Shown one piece after another: positions 8,063-16,322 of a stretch of 19,753 bases of DNA. Source of the stretch: Verrucomicrobia bacterium UBA1731. GTDB lineage: Bacteria > Verrucomicrobiota > Kiritimatiellia > RFP12 > UBA1067. The DNA lies in assembly GCA_002317575.1 (NCBI GenBank), contig DCIH01000018.1, forward strand, positions 429-20,181, given 5' to 3'. The stretch's first letter is position 1, and every line of letters starts with the position of its first letter. A program made the translations under genes and the position numbers. The notes below the pieces were generated by a model. The model did no database searches, was not told where the DNA came from, and was given only the letters and a program-made list of their open reading frames with translations.

Positions 8063-10291
8063 ATGTCCATGCAAATTTCAGAAATCAGGCAGTTCGCGGC
8101 GGCGAACACGGGCACTTTGACCGTCGACAGCACGGGGCGATTCGCCAAAGCGACCTTTGGCGAAAGGTTCCGCATGTTCTTCAACATCGGCGGCGCGCGC
8201 GACGAAAACAACCGACGCGTCCTGGACGCACTGAAAAACGCCATTCTCGACCAGGTCGAATTCTTCGGCTGCGACGAAGCGGCCGTCCATGAGCTGGGCA
8301 CGCTTCAAAGCCGGTCCGCCTTGAGCGGCAAGGACCTGTCGGCGCTGTTCACCCGAATCGACGCGATCAAAAGCCAAACCCGCGGCATTGAAGAATTGAC
8401 GACCGCCGGTCTGGCGGCCAAGTTCGACCACCCGGCGTACTTGTCGTTCGAAAAGTACGGCGACGTCAAGGACTTGAATGCAATCGCCAAGAAATTCATG
8501 GAAGCGGCGTACAGGAACGCGCTCAACGACGACCGCAAGAATTCGTTCTCCGTCGGCACCGCCTTGTCGGCTTTTCTGTGCGAATGCCAGGCGATGGTCG
8601 AGGAAGCCGAGAACGGCGACCCGCCGCTGACCGACATGCTCGTGAAGAATTTCACCAAGATGCTGGTGCGCGGCGACGCCAAATTGCGCAAACCGGAGGA
8701 CGTGATCGACAACCTGAAGGCCTGCCACAAATTCATCCAGGACGCCCGCGCGCTCGGTCAGGCGGAAAACAAGCCCTATGTCGTCGACATCGCCCTGTCC
8801 TACGTCAAACGCCTCGGCGGCGCCACCAAGATCGACCAGGGGGAAATCAACGCGCTGAAAGAACTCTTCCCCGGCGCGCCGTTGAACGGCAAATACGACC
8901 TGAACATCGTCCTGCTCAAAAAATACGTGCTCGACGCCACGGCGCAAATCACGCCTGAAGTCAAGACCGAACTCAAGATGGCGCTTGCCGAAAACACCAA
9001 CGTCGCGTTGGTTGACCGGCTGACGTACGTCCTCACGCGGAAATTCCTTACGATCCCGGTGTTCCAGGGCGCCATGCTCAAGGGAGGTCCCGAAAACGAA
9101 CAGTGCATGTGCTACCATCAGGCGCGGACATTTGCGGCCATGCTCCCGGCGGAAGACCGCGAGCGGTTGAAGACATTCTTCGCCTCGCCCATGGCGGAAA
9201 ATCTCCATGCGTTCTATCTGGAGTCGGCGTTCAGCGGTAATCTGTCCAACGACATCACCACCATGGCCACGCAGCCCATGATGCAACACGTCTTCGCGGG
9301 ACTCCGGGACGGCATTCTCGGGCGGGTGGTGCCGCCGCCGAAGGAAGGCGGAACGATCGCGTCGGACTTCTCGAAATTGCCCGCGTCGGTGACCTGCCGT
9401 CTCTCCGCGCAAAACACCATCATTTCGCGGCAGGGTTACGTGCCGGCGATGGGGCGCTACGACGCGGTCAAATCAACCCGGTTCCTGAAGCGCACGGCGC
9501 AATCCGGGGCCGGACTCCTGAACTGTCACCTCGCAAAAAGCATGGCCGGCGGCGAGAACGCGGTCATTTCCCGGTTCAAGGCCGCCGTGTCGGGCCGGAA
9601 GCTGACGGTGCGCCTTTCCGACGGGACGCTGCTGCCGGACAACCCCGAAAAGGCGTGCGACGCGCTGGCCCGCCTGCTCAAGGGCAACCAGGAAGCGACA
9701 TTCGACGAATTGAACAAATCGGAACGCACGCGCGCCTTGCTGATGATGAGCATGCTGACCAAGGACCTCGTCGACGTTTCCCACCGCGCGGTCACGACCG
9801 CCATAGACTCGGAGCGGAAAAGCCCCGCACTGGTTTCGGGCGACGGCCGCACGGGCGAAGCGGAGCAAACCGTCATCCCGCCAACCATCATCCTGGCGCT
9901 TGACGACCAGGGCGGCATTTCCCTGCACATGGACAGCCAGACGCCCATCAGCCAGTACACGGTGGAAAGTTCGCTCTCGTGGTTCAGCGAACGGGAAATG
10001 TTCAACGTCGGCCGCGGTTCGAACGTGAGAACGTCCCTGGACGTGACGATCGGCGCCCAGGAGATGACCCGTCTTTCTGAACTGGACTGGTCGCAGTGCG
10101 ACGTGCGCGATGCGGAACAGGAACTCGGCGCCGGAGAACACGCCAAGGGCTGGACCGAGACGCTCTCCCAGAAACTGCCGGAATCGTTCCGGATCAACAT
10201 GGACGTCACGCCGACCTACAGCATCTATGTCGAGCACCAGGCCTGGCAGGACGGCGCAAACTATCCCGCGAATTTCGTGCGGGAAGACTGA
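8063..10291 (+). CDS. Large protein of unknown function; candidate secreted effector of the preceding chaperone
   Basis: I do not recognise this 742-residue protein. It starts MSMQISEIRQFAAANTGTLT with AAGGAG 9 nt upstream (a second ATG at 8069 is possible). There is no Sec/Tat signal and no membrane segment. The first 30 residues are rich in Ser/Thr/Gln/Asn and lack a hydrophobic core, followed by a short beta-like stretch (TLTVDSTGRFAKATFG, about 18-33), as in chaperone-binding regions of type III effectors. The body is predominantly helical and charged, with many Lys and Asp; the C-terminal 70 residues (from about MTRLSELDWSQC) look like a separate small domain ending YSIYVEHQAWQDGANYPANF. 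No catalytic motif was identified. Codon use looks less GC-biased than the flanking glycosidases (many AAA, AAC, TTG). The pairing with a CesT-like gene suggests an exported effector, but no secretion apparatus is in the window. Confidence 0.8.
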   Translation: MSMQISEIRQFAAANTGTLTVDSTGRFAKATFGERFRMFFNIGGARDENNRRVLDALKNAILDQVEFFGCDEAAVHELGTLQSRSALSGKDLSALFTRIDAIKSQTRGIEELTTAGLAAKFDHPAYLSFEKYGDVKDLNAIAKKFMEAAYRNALNDDRKNSFSVGTALSAFLCECQAMVEEAENGDPPLTDMLVKNFTKMLVRGDAKLRKPEDVIDNLKACHKFIQDARALGQAENKPYVVDIALSYVKRLGGATKIDQGEINALKELFPGAPLNGKYDLNIVLLKKYVLDATAQITPEVKTELKMALAENTNVALVDRLTYVLTRKFLTIPVFQGAMLKGGPENEQCMCYHQARTFAAMLPAEDRERLKTFFASPMAENLHAFYLESAFSGNLSNDITTMATQPMMQHVFAGLRDGILGRVVPPPKEGGTIASDFSKLPASVTCRLSAQNTIISRQGYVPAMGRYDAVKSTRFLKRTAQSGAGLLNCHLAKSMAGGENAVISRFKAAVSGRKLTVRLSDGTLLPDNPEKACDALARLLKGNQEATFDELNKSERTRALLMMSMLTKDLVDVSHRAVTTAIDSERKSPALVSGDGRTGEAEQTVIPPTIILALDDQGGISLHMDSQTPISQYTVESSLSWFSEREMFNVGRGSNVRTSLDVTIGAQEMTRLSELDWSQCDVRDAEQELGAGEHAKGWTETLSQKLPESFRINMDVTPTYSIYVEHQAWQDGANYPANFVRED

Positions 10292-10417
10292 TTTGGAACC
10301 AGTTGCGCCCTTCGCGGGCCATCATTTCCAAGTGTTCTTGACGTATGGGGGGATCCGGTCGCGCGGCGTTGCGCACGAGATCCAATTCGAATCGCCCGCC
10401 AATAGACGAACTGGGTT

Positions 10418-12604
10418 TCAGAGTGAATTGAGCATCTCGGAGCGCTCGAGCACCGGCGCGTCCATCAGGCGGAACTCGCCGGGGGCGAGGGTGATGAAAT
10501 CCTTCTCGCCGAACCAGTGCAGCACGCACTTGCGCGCGTTCTTGTAGTCGAGGTTCAGGAGGCAGATTTTGCCGCCCTCGGGGAAGTACGAGAACGCGAT
10601 CCAGTCGCAGTCGGCGTCGGGGTTCTCGAAATCGCCGCCCGTGATCCACACGTTGCCGCGCCCGCACGTCGCGGCGTAGCGGTAGAGTTCGCCCATCATG
10701 CCGCGCTGAATCGCCTGCGCGCCGCAACCCCAGTCCTGGTTCACCGCCGACGGGTAGCACCATGTGGTGAGCAGGATCACGCGTCCCTTGCCCTTCTTCA
10801 CTTCGACGACGACGGGCTTCTCCGTTTCGTCGCAGACGGCGAGCGCCTCGTAGTTTTCCGGCTTGCCCACGTATTCCATCTTCGAGAGCGGCACGCCCAT
10901 GTAGCCGAAACGGCGGCGCGCGAAGAAACCGAGTTTGTTCTTTTCCGGCTTGGGGCCGGTCGCCCAGAAGAACCGGTGGTCGCGGCCCGTGACGCGGATG
11001 TCGCACAGTTCCGTGAAGTCGCCCTTGTTGACGAGGTCGTCGAGCGTGAACGAACGGTAGGCGCGCGTCTTGTTCGTCGAAAGATGGCAGATGCCGAGAA
11101 GCACCGTGCCGCCGCCCTTCACGTAGTCGCACAGGACCTTGTACTGTTTCGGCGAGCATGTGTTCCAGCCCGCGAAAAGGAGCGCCTTGTAGTTCTTGAG
11201 CAGATATTCAGCCGTGACGTTGTCGCACGCGAAGGACGCGACGTCGATCTGACCGAAGGGCGTTCCCGAAAAGTGCAGGTTGTAGTCCGGCGCGAGCATC
11301 GGAGGCCGCGGCAGCAGCTGGCCGAGCGCGATCTCCCAGCTCTTCTCGGGCGCGCCGTGGTACCAGTCGCTGTTCTGCTCGGCGACGCCGTAGGCGTGCG
11401 CGACGGCGAACCCCTCCATGTAGCGCGCGCTGCCGAGGTCGAGGTTGCCCTTCACGATCGCGACGGTCGCCTCGGGCTGCCCCTTCGGACACGGATTCTC
11501 CCGGCAGAACGCCCAGAAGTCGCTGATGATCTTGCGGTATTTCTTCGCCACCGGCGAGCGGACGTCGATGTAGGCGAACTTCTTCTCCGCCGCCTTCATC
11601 ACCTCGGGCGTGAAGCCGCTGCGGGGATCGTCCTGTCCGTAGCGGCAGCTGGGCGGATTGCCGCGCAGGATGGGCATCTGGCTCATCGGCGAATCGGGAC
11701 AGAGGTTGCTCTGGAGCATCCAGTTTCCGCTCTCGTTGATGACCATCTTCGAGCCGGCCATGTACTTCAGGCGGAAGGCCGTTTCGAGCGTCTTCATCTT
11801 GTACGGGCAGGTGTGCGGGATCCAGCTGTACCACTCGTGCGCGAGGTGGCTGCCCCACATCGGCAGGTCGTATTGGCGGTAGAGGCCGCGCGACAGCGCC
11901 GAGGCGAGGTTCAAATCGCCGAACGGAAAATCCTCCGTGCAGGGGATCTCGACGCCCGCGGCGACCTCGTAGTCGAGCCCGAAGTTGGCGGACGTCGCCT
12001 GCACATCGCCGACGCCTTTGTCGTGGAGCTTCTTGACGTAGTCATAGGCCGACTTCATGTAGCGGTCGGCGAACGCCTGGAGGTCGCCCTTCGCGTACGC
12101 ATCGGGCGTGAGTTCGTTGACATTCATCGAGAAGCACTCGCCGATGTCGAAGCCGAGGTAGGAGTCGCCCATCTCGGCGACGAACGTCTTCGTGTCGGCG
12201 TCGGAGATGCCGGGCGTGCCGTACAGGAACACGGAACTGATTCCGCGCTCGCGGGCCTTGCGCGCGAGATTGCAGCCGAAGTTGCCGCCGCACCAGAACT
12301 GGAGGAGGTTTCCGACCTGCTCCTTCGCGCAGAGGTCGATCGTCTCGTCGTACGTCGGGTGCTTCGGCTCCCAGTAGGTGAAGCAGAAGCCCGTTCCCTG
12401 AAGACGGCTCCCGCACGGATACACGCCGGATCCGATGTAGATGCCCTCGGCGGGGAGTTTCGTCTTCCGCGTGGCGCGGCGTGGCGCGGCGAGGATCTCC
12501 TCGGCGGTCGACGGGGTTTTCGGAACCGCCTCGGCGGCGGAAAGTCCGGCGGCGGAAAGTCCGGCGGCGGCGAACGCCAGCGCCAGCGGCAGCAGTTTTC
12601 TCAT
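10418..12604 (-). CDS. Large secreted glycosidase-like protein (TIM barrel plus GATase-like domain)
   Basis: The 728-residue protein starts with a signal peptide (MRKLLPLALAFAAAGLSAAG, cleaved near AEA at about 25). Residues 55-300 look like a TIM barrel: GNLLQFWCGGNFGCN, ISSVFLYGTPGI, YLGFDIGECFSMN and KMVINESGNWM are spaced like successive strands. Glu156 (DIGECF) and Glu291 (VINESGNW) are candidate catalytic pairs. Residues about 375-560 (KALLFAGWNTCSPKQYKVL, then DYVKGGGTVLLGICHLST) resemble the GATase-like trimerisation domain of GH42-type enzymes, and the end (ICLLNLDYKNARKCVL, LAPGEFRLMDAP) a small beta-sandwich. I cannot assign a numbered GH family. It follows the upstream gene by 13 bp, with AGGA 12 nt before the ATG, so the two form an operon. 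The signal peptide contains a 15-bp tandem duplication. Confidence 0.8.
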   Translation of the reverse strand: MRKLLPLALAFAAAGLSAAGLSAAEAVPKTPSTAEEILAAPRRATRKTKLPAEGIYIGSGVYPCGSRLQGTGFCFTYWEPKHPTYDETIDLCAKEQVGNLLQFWCGGNFGCNLARKARERGISSVFLYGTPGISDADTKTFVAEMGDSYLGFDIGECFSMNVNELTPDAYAKGDLQAFADRYMKSAYDYVKKLHDKGVGDVQATSANFGLDYEVAAGVEIPCTEDFPFGDLNLASALSRGLYRQYDLPMWGSHLAHEWYSWIPHTCPYKMKTLETAFRLKYMAGSKMVINESGNWMLQSNLCPDSPMSQMPILRGNPPSCRYGQDDPRSGFTPEVMKAAEKKFAYIDVRSPVAKKYRKIISDFWAFCRENPCPKGQPEATVAIVKGNLDLGSARYMEGFAVAHAYGVAEQNSDWYHGAPEKSWEIALGQLLPRPPMLAPDYNLHFSGTPFGQIDVASFACDNVTAEYLLKNYKALLFAGWNTCSPKQYKVLCDYVKGGGTVLLGICHLSTNKTRAYRSFTLDDLVNKGDFTELCDIRVTGRDHRFFWATGPKPEKNKLGFFARRRFGYMGVPLSKMEYVGKPENYEALAVCDETEKPVVVEVKKGKGRVILLTTWCYPSAVNQDWGCGAQAIQRGMMGELYRYAATCGRGNVWITGGDFENPDADCDWIAFSYFPEGGKICLLNLDYKNARKCVLHWFGEKDFITLAPGEFRLMDAPVLERSEMLNSL
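12471..12491. repeat. 10-bp tandem repeat inside the 728-residue protein gene
   Basis: GTGGCGCGGC occurs twice head to tail, just downstream of the region encoding the mature N-terminus (APRRATRK). Together with the neighbouring 15-bp duplication it shows local slippage in the 5' part of the gene. The reading frame remains open. Confidence 0.6.
12534..12568. repeat. 15-bp tandem duplication in signal-peptide codons
   Basis: The unit GCGGCGGAAAGTCCG is repeated head to tail, giving the peptide repeat AAGLSAAGLS in the signal sequence. Length is a multiple of three, so the frame is kept and the hydrophobic core is lengthened. Confidence 0.65.
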
Positions 12605-12617
12605 GATGTCGTCAGTC

Positions 12618-14669
12618 CTATTTCGTGATTTTGAGGATGATTGGTTCGAGGGGATCGACGCGCACGCCGAACGAGATCGTTTCCTTGCCCTCGCGCACGA
12701 AGTCGACCGGCTCCCAAGAACCGTTCGCGTTCAGCTTTTCGGCCCGCGCCGGCAACGCCGTCCTGCGCAATTCGAGCCGCGGCAAAACCTCGTAGCAAAT
12801 CGAAATGCACGCAACGAGATCTTCGCCGCCCGGCAGTTTGCCGTGCCGCACCAGCATCTGGTCGCCGCTCGTGCCCACGTAGTCGAGCGGCGCGCCGTTG
12901 AGCCAGTCGAGTTCGGCGACGAGCTGCAGCTTGCGCACCGGCCGGAACATGTCGAAATAGACGAGATCGAGCCACCAGCCGAGCGTCACGACCCGGCCGC
13001 CGAGTTTGTTCTCGTAGCGGACGGCCGCTGGCGCGCGCGGCTTCGGAGATTGGAAACGGTCGCCCTGGCAATAGTTCCAGGTCGCACGCGCCTTGGGGTC
13101 GACGGGCGTCAGCTCGCTGTCGGTTTCCTTCCACATGTGCCCGATCGAGTGCGAACCGTCCGCCGACCATTCGCTGTTGAAATGGAAGTCGCCGCCGCCC
13201 TTTTCCGCCTTGACGCCGAGCAGACCCGCGAAGCCGCGTTCGGTGAGCTTGCGCGCGGCCAACGAATCGACGAGCGCCCGTCCCGAGAGCACCTGCGTGA
13301 TCTGCGCGTCGGACATGCGGTCGACGTCCTCCTCGCGCACCGCCATCACCCCGCCCCGTTCAACGCCTTCGTAGCGCAGCGGGATGGCGTAGACCGCCTC
13401 GATGGGACAATTCCAGCGCTCGCCGTGGCCGATGCCGAACCCGCCCCAAACGGGATTGCCGTCGAACCCCTCCGGCGGCCGCACGAGCGGATTGCCGACG
13501 CCCTGCCAGCGGATGCCGGCCTTGGCCATTCCGCGCAGCGCGGCGTAGAAGCCGGCGTAGTTCTTGAGCCGCGCCTCGTAGCGGCGCTGGGAATTTGCGA
13601 ACGCCGGCTCCTGGAACTCGCTCGTCCACAGCTTCGCGCCGGCGAGTCCGGAAAGGAGCGCCGTCGTCAGATGCGCGTGGTACATCGTCGCGCTCTCGCT
13701 CATGTAGTTGTGCGGAAATGTGTCCGCCTCGTCCAGCACGTCCACGTCGTCGTCCAGCTGGTACGCCTCGGCGCGCTGCAGACGGAACGCGTGCACGATG
13801 AAGAGCGCGTGGTAGTTGCTGTACACCGCGTCGCCGACGCGCGCGAACGGCTTGGTGCCGCCGGCGAGCGCGTGGACGACGTCGTTGGCGAACCAGTAGC
13901 CGCACATGCACAGTCCGCACCGCATTGACGGGTCCACTTCGTCGATCGGCGCGCGGATCGCCTCGCGGGCGTATTCGACGATCGAATCGCGCAGCACGCG
14001 GTTGGCCTTCACAACCTCGGGATCGCTGACGGGCTTTTCCGCGTACAGCTTCCGCGCCGCCTCGTACGTCATCGGACGTCCGAGCGCCCGGCCCATGCGC
14101 GCAAGGTGAAGCGGACAGAAACACTCGTCGTGGCGGATGCCCACGTCGTCGTCGATCAGGATGAATTCGGGCTTTTCCTGCGCGACCGCCTTGATCACCT
14201 TGCGGGTGTAGTCGCGGAAACCCGGATCGAGCGAGCAGAAGCGCGGACTCTCCCTGCCGTCAAAGAGCACCACATGCTGCCACTTCTCGTCGGTAAGCGG
14301 CACCTTGCCGTTCCAGCCGTGGCCGAGGATGGACTGCACCAGCACGCCGAGCCGTATCCCTTTTCCTTCCACGCCCCGCTTCATCCGGTGGAAACGCCCG
14401 CAGAGTTCGGGAATGAGGTTTTCCGCGGGCGTGGTCTGCGGATGGAAGGACAGCGACGGCACGAACAGGTCGAGTCCGGCGGCGTCCTTCTGGCGGATCA
14501 TTTCGGAAACGGAAAATTCGAGATTCGTCCCCGGCCAGGCAGGCACGACATTCATGAACCACGGCTTTTCCGCCTCGGCGACCAAAAGCCCGGCGGCGGC
14601 ATTTGCCGCGGCATGCGTCCCCACAACCATTCCCGCCGCGAAGGCGAGCGTTACAGCAGCTTTTTTCAT
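12618..14669 (-). CDS. Large secreted glycosidase-like TIM-barrel protein, family not recognised
   Basis: The 683-residue protein (from ATG 14669, MKKAAVTLAFAAGMVVG) has a signal peptide cleaved near residue 24-32. A TIM barrel seems to cover about 35-420: LDLFVPSLSFHP, GIRLGVLVQSILGHGW, EFILIDDDVGIRHDECFCPLH (about 168-188, an Asp-rich strand end followed by Cys/His residues), SMRCGLCMCGYW, EAYQLDDDVDVLDEADTFPH (about 301-320) and AKLWTSEFQEP. Asp173-175, Glu182 and Glu314 are candidate active-site acids. The C-terminal part (VRYENKLGGRVVTLGWWLD; LEPIILKITK) looks like GATase-like plus beta-sandwich domains, as in GH42-like enzymes. Family assignment is not possible by eye. A second ATG at 14693 (MNLRERSRMKK) lies 7 bases after the -10 element and could be a leaderless start; the chosen ATG has only weak GAAAGAAG before it. 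It is the first gene of a two-gene operon. Confidence 0.8.
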   Translation of the reverse strand: MKKAAVTLAFAAGMVVGTHAAANAAAGLLVAEAEKPWFMNVVPAWPGTNLEFSVSEMIRQKDAAGLDLFVPSLSFHPQTTPAENLIPELCGRFHRMKRGVEGKGIRLGVLVQSILGHGWNGKVPLTDEKWQHVVLFDGRESPRFCSLDPGFRDYTRKVIKAVAQEKPEFILIDDDVGIRHDECFCPLHLARMGRALGRPMTYEAARKLYAEKPVSDPEVVKANRVLRDSIVEYAREAIRAPIDEVDPSMRCGLCMCGYWFANDVVHALAGGTKPFARVGDAVYSNYHALFIVHAFRLQRAEAYQLDDDVDVLDEADTFPHNYMSESATMYHAHLTTALLSGLAGAKLWTSEFQEPAFANSQRRYEARLKNYAGFYAALRGMAKAGIRWQGVGNPLVRPPEGFDGNPVWGGFGIGHGERWNCPIEAVYAIPLRYEGVERGGVMAVREEDVDRMSDAQITQVLSGRALVDSLAARKLTERGFAGLLGVKAEKGGGDFHFNSEWSADGSHSIGHMWKETDSELTPVDPKARATWNYCQGDRFQSPKPRAPAAVRYENKLGGRVVTLGWWLDLVYFDMFRPVRKLQLVAELDWLNGAPLDYVGTSGDQMLVRHGKLPGGEDLVACISICYEVLPRLELRRTALPARAEKLNANGSWEPVDFVREGKETISFGVRVDPLEPIILKITK

Positions 14670-14700
14670 TCGACTTCTTTCCCGTAAATTCATCGCGGGC

Positions 14701-14709
14701 ATTGTATCA
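14701..14709 (-). promoter_or_regulatory. Extended -10 promoter of the two-glycosidase operon
   Basis: Minus strand reads TGATACAAT, 31 nt before the ATG at 14669. GGCGGATT lies a few bases further upstream (14712-14719). The same two elements occur in mirror orientation at 14788-14809. Confidence 0.6.
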
Positions 14710-14800
14710 CAAATCCGCCGGCACCCACCATCGGGCGAACCGTCATCTGCCAGCGGCGGCGAGAATTGTAGGACCAACGGCGACTCTGGCGGATTGGTTG

Positions 14801-14809
14801 TGGTACAAT
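14801..14809 (+). promoter_or_regulatory. Extended -10 promoter of the SGNH esterase gene
   Basis: TGGTACAAT (TG-n-TACAAT) 61 nt before the ATG at 14871, preceded by GGCGGATT at 14788-14795. This is the plus-strand half of an inverted promoter pair. Confidence 0.6.
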
Positions 14810-14870
14810 GCCCCCCGAAAACGCGTGTCTGCGCGTACGTGGATTGAGAACCGGATAGGGGATGTGGCGT

Positions 14871-15626
14871 ATGGTGTCAAAATGTTCATTCTTGATTGGC
14901 TGTGCTGTTTTGGGCGGCGTCCTGTCCGCCGGCGCAGATCCTTCATCAGCTGTTTCCAACGGCGTGCGCAAGATCCGCGTCGCCTGCATCGGCGATTCGA
15001 TCACCTGGGGCTACGCGATGACGAACCGCGTCGTGGAATGCTATCCCGCGCAACTCCAGCGCATTCTGGGGGACCGCTACGAAGTCGCGAACTTCGGCGA
15101 CCCCGGCGCCGGCGTCTATCTGGATCCGAAGACGGGACCCGACGGATGGCGTCCGCATCCGTGGCGGACGGGCGAATCGGGCAAGTCGGCGTATGCCTTC
15201 GATCCCGACATCGTCGTCTGCAATCTCGGCATCAACGACGCCGCGATACACATGTACGAATACGTGCACGACGAGAAAGGCGTCCCGAAGACGGAACCGG
15301 GTCTTTTCCGTCGCCAGTACGAGGAACTTCTCAAGGCGTTCACCAGGAACGGCCGATCCCCGAGATTGATCATGTGGACGCGCCTCGCGCCGGTTGGCAA
15401 GGGGCACCGCATGAAAGGGAAACCCGATCCGTTCGTGCTGGAACGCGAGCTCGAAACGGTGGCGCGCGAAGTGGGCGCGGAGCCGCTCGACATGTACGCA
15501 CCGCTTTTGCCGTACGCGGAGACGGCGCATTACGCCGGGGACGGATGCCATCCCGAGGGCGGCGCCCAACGCGTCATCGCGGACATGACGGCGCGCGCCA
15601 TCGTGTCGGGCGCCATGACGCCTTGA
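14871..15626 (+). CDS. Secreted SGNH/GDSL-family esterase
   Basis: The 251-residue protein has a signal peptide (MVSKCSFLIGCAVLGGVLSA) and one SGNH hydrolase domain. Block I is CIGDSITWG with nucleophile Ser43, block II NFGDPGAG (Gly near 77-80), block III CNLGINDA with Asn122, and block V DGCHPEGGAQRV with Asp224 and His227, so all four SGNH residues are present. Likely role: removal of acetyl or other acyl groups from glycans in the periplasm, in line with the neighbouring esterase and glycosidases; the acyl substrate is not visible. The ATG at 14871 is preferred because AGGGG stands 9 nt before it, whereas it directly abuts the in-frame ATG at 14862. It is alone on its strand and converges on the DUF1080 gene 30 bp away. 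Confidence 0.9.
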   Translation: MVSKCSFLIGCAVLGGVLSAGADPSSAVSNGVRKIRVACIGDSITWGYAMTNRVVECYPAQLQRILGDRYEVANFGDPGAGVYLDPKTGPDGWRPHPWRTGESGKSAYAFDPDIVVCNLGINDAAIHMYEYVHDEKGVPKTEPGLFRRQYEELLKAFTRNGRSPRLIMWTRLAPVGKGHRMKGKPDPFVLERELETVAREVGAEPLDMYAPLLPYAETAHYAGDGCHPEGGAQRVIADMTARAIVSGAMTP

Positions 15627-15656
15627 GTCGTCGTTTTTCCGCCCAAAAATCCGCCG

Positions 15657-16322
15657 TCAGAGTTTGCGCACTTTGACGTTGCGGAAACGCACGGTGGCGC
15701 CGGCGTGTTTTCCCTGAAGCCCGATGCGACCCTTCGTCGGAAGGTCCGCCCACGGACGGCTCAACCACGGCGGAATGGCCGTGCCGTCGGGATTCTTCTT
15801 CGCGTCGGTCATCTTGGAGAGGTCCGCTTTGTCCAGCACGACCACGCCGTTGATGGCAAGGGAGATGAACTTTCCCTGCGCCGTCAGGACGGCGCGGTTC
15901 CACTGGCGCGCGGGCTTCTGCGGCGCGGCGATCGGCGCGAGATGGCCGTAAAGCGAACCGTTCTTCATGTAGGCCGGATCCTTCGCCCACTTCTCCGCGG
16001 CGTCGTCGAGCAACTGCACCTCCACGGCGTTGGGAATCCAGTTCACCGTGTCGACGCAGTACAGGAGAATGCCGGAGTTCGCCGCCGGATCGAGGTTGTA
16101 TTCGAGGTCGAGCTCGAAGTTCTCCCAACAGTCGCACTTCGTCCAAATCGCCTGGTCGGAATTGGCCGTGAGGTTCCCTTCGGCGTCAAAATACCAGACC
16201 TTGGGATCGTAGTCGGCCTTCTCGAGCTTCTCGCCCAGCAGCGATTCGCCCTTCGGCGAACAGCACGTGCATCCCGCAAAAGCGGCAACCATCGCAATTG
16301 CCGTCAATCCAACAACCTTCAT
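15657..16322 (-). CDS. DUF1080 (3-keto-disaccharide hydrolase-like) lipoprotein
   Basis: The 221-residue protein has a lipoprotein signal (MKVVGLTAIAMVAAFAGC, lipobox AFAGC) followed by one concanavalin-like beta-sandwich of the DUF1080 family. Family features seen in order: WTKCDCWENFELDLEYNLD, ANSGILLYCVD, NAVEVQLLDD, NGSLYGHLAP, QWNRAVLTAQGKFISLAING and GRIGLQGKHAGATVRFRNVK. Members cleave 3-keto-glycosides made by Gfo/Idh/MocA oxidoreductases; one such oxidoreductase lies at 1629-2948. The ATG at 16322 is preferred: AAAGGA is 9 nt upstream, but touches the in-frame ATG at 16331. The leader 16330-16343 is identical over 14 nt to that of the oxidoreductase gene. It follows the CE7 esterase gene by 88 bp, so they may be cotranscribed. 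Confidence 0.9.
   Translation of the reverse strand: MKVVGLTAIAMVAAFAGCTCCSPKGESLLGEKLEKADYDPKVWYFDAEGNLTANSDQAIWTKCDCWENFELDLEYNLDPAANSGILLYCVDTVNWIPNAVEVQLLDDAAEKWAKDPAYMKNGSLYGHLAPIAAPQKPARQWNRAVLTAQGKFISLAINGVVVLDKADLSKMTDAKKNPDGTAIPPWLSRPWADLPTKGRIGLQGKHAGATVRFRNVKVRKL

Noticed and set aside
10292..10417. Regulatory RNA or terminator between the convergent effector-like and glycosidase-like genes
   Set aside because: Only short GC stems (for example GCCC-TTCGC-GGGC) are present, with no T-run and no promoter.
10517..12628. 703-codon plus-strand open frame
   Set aside because: Antisense to the secreted 728-residue protein with signal peptide and operon context; composition is that of a shadow.
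15627..15656. TTTTT-CCGCCC-AAAAA hairpin as a shared terminator
   Set aside because: The stem is only five A-T pairs and has no GC part, so it would be unstable.
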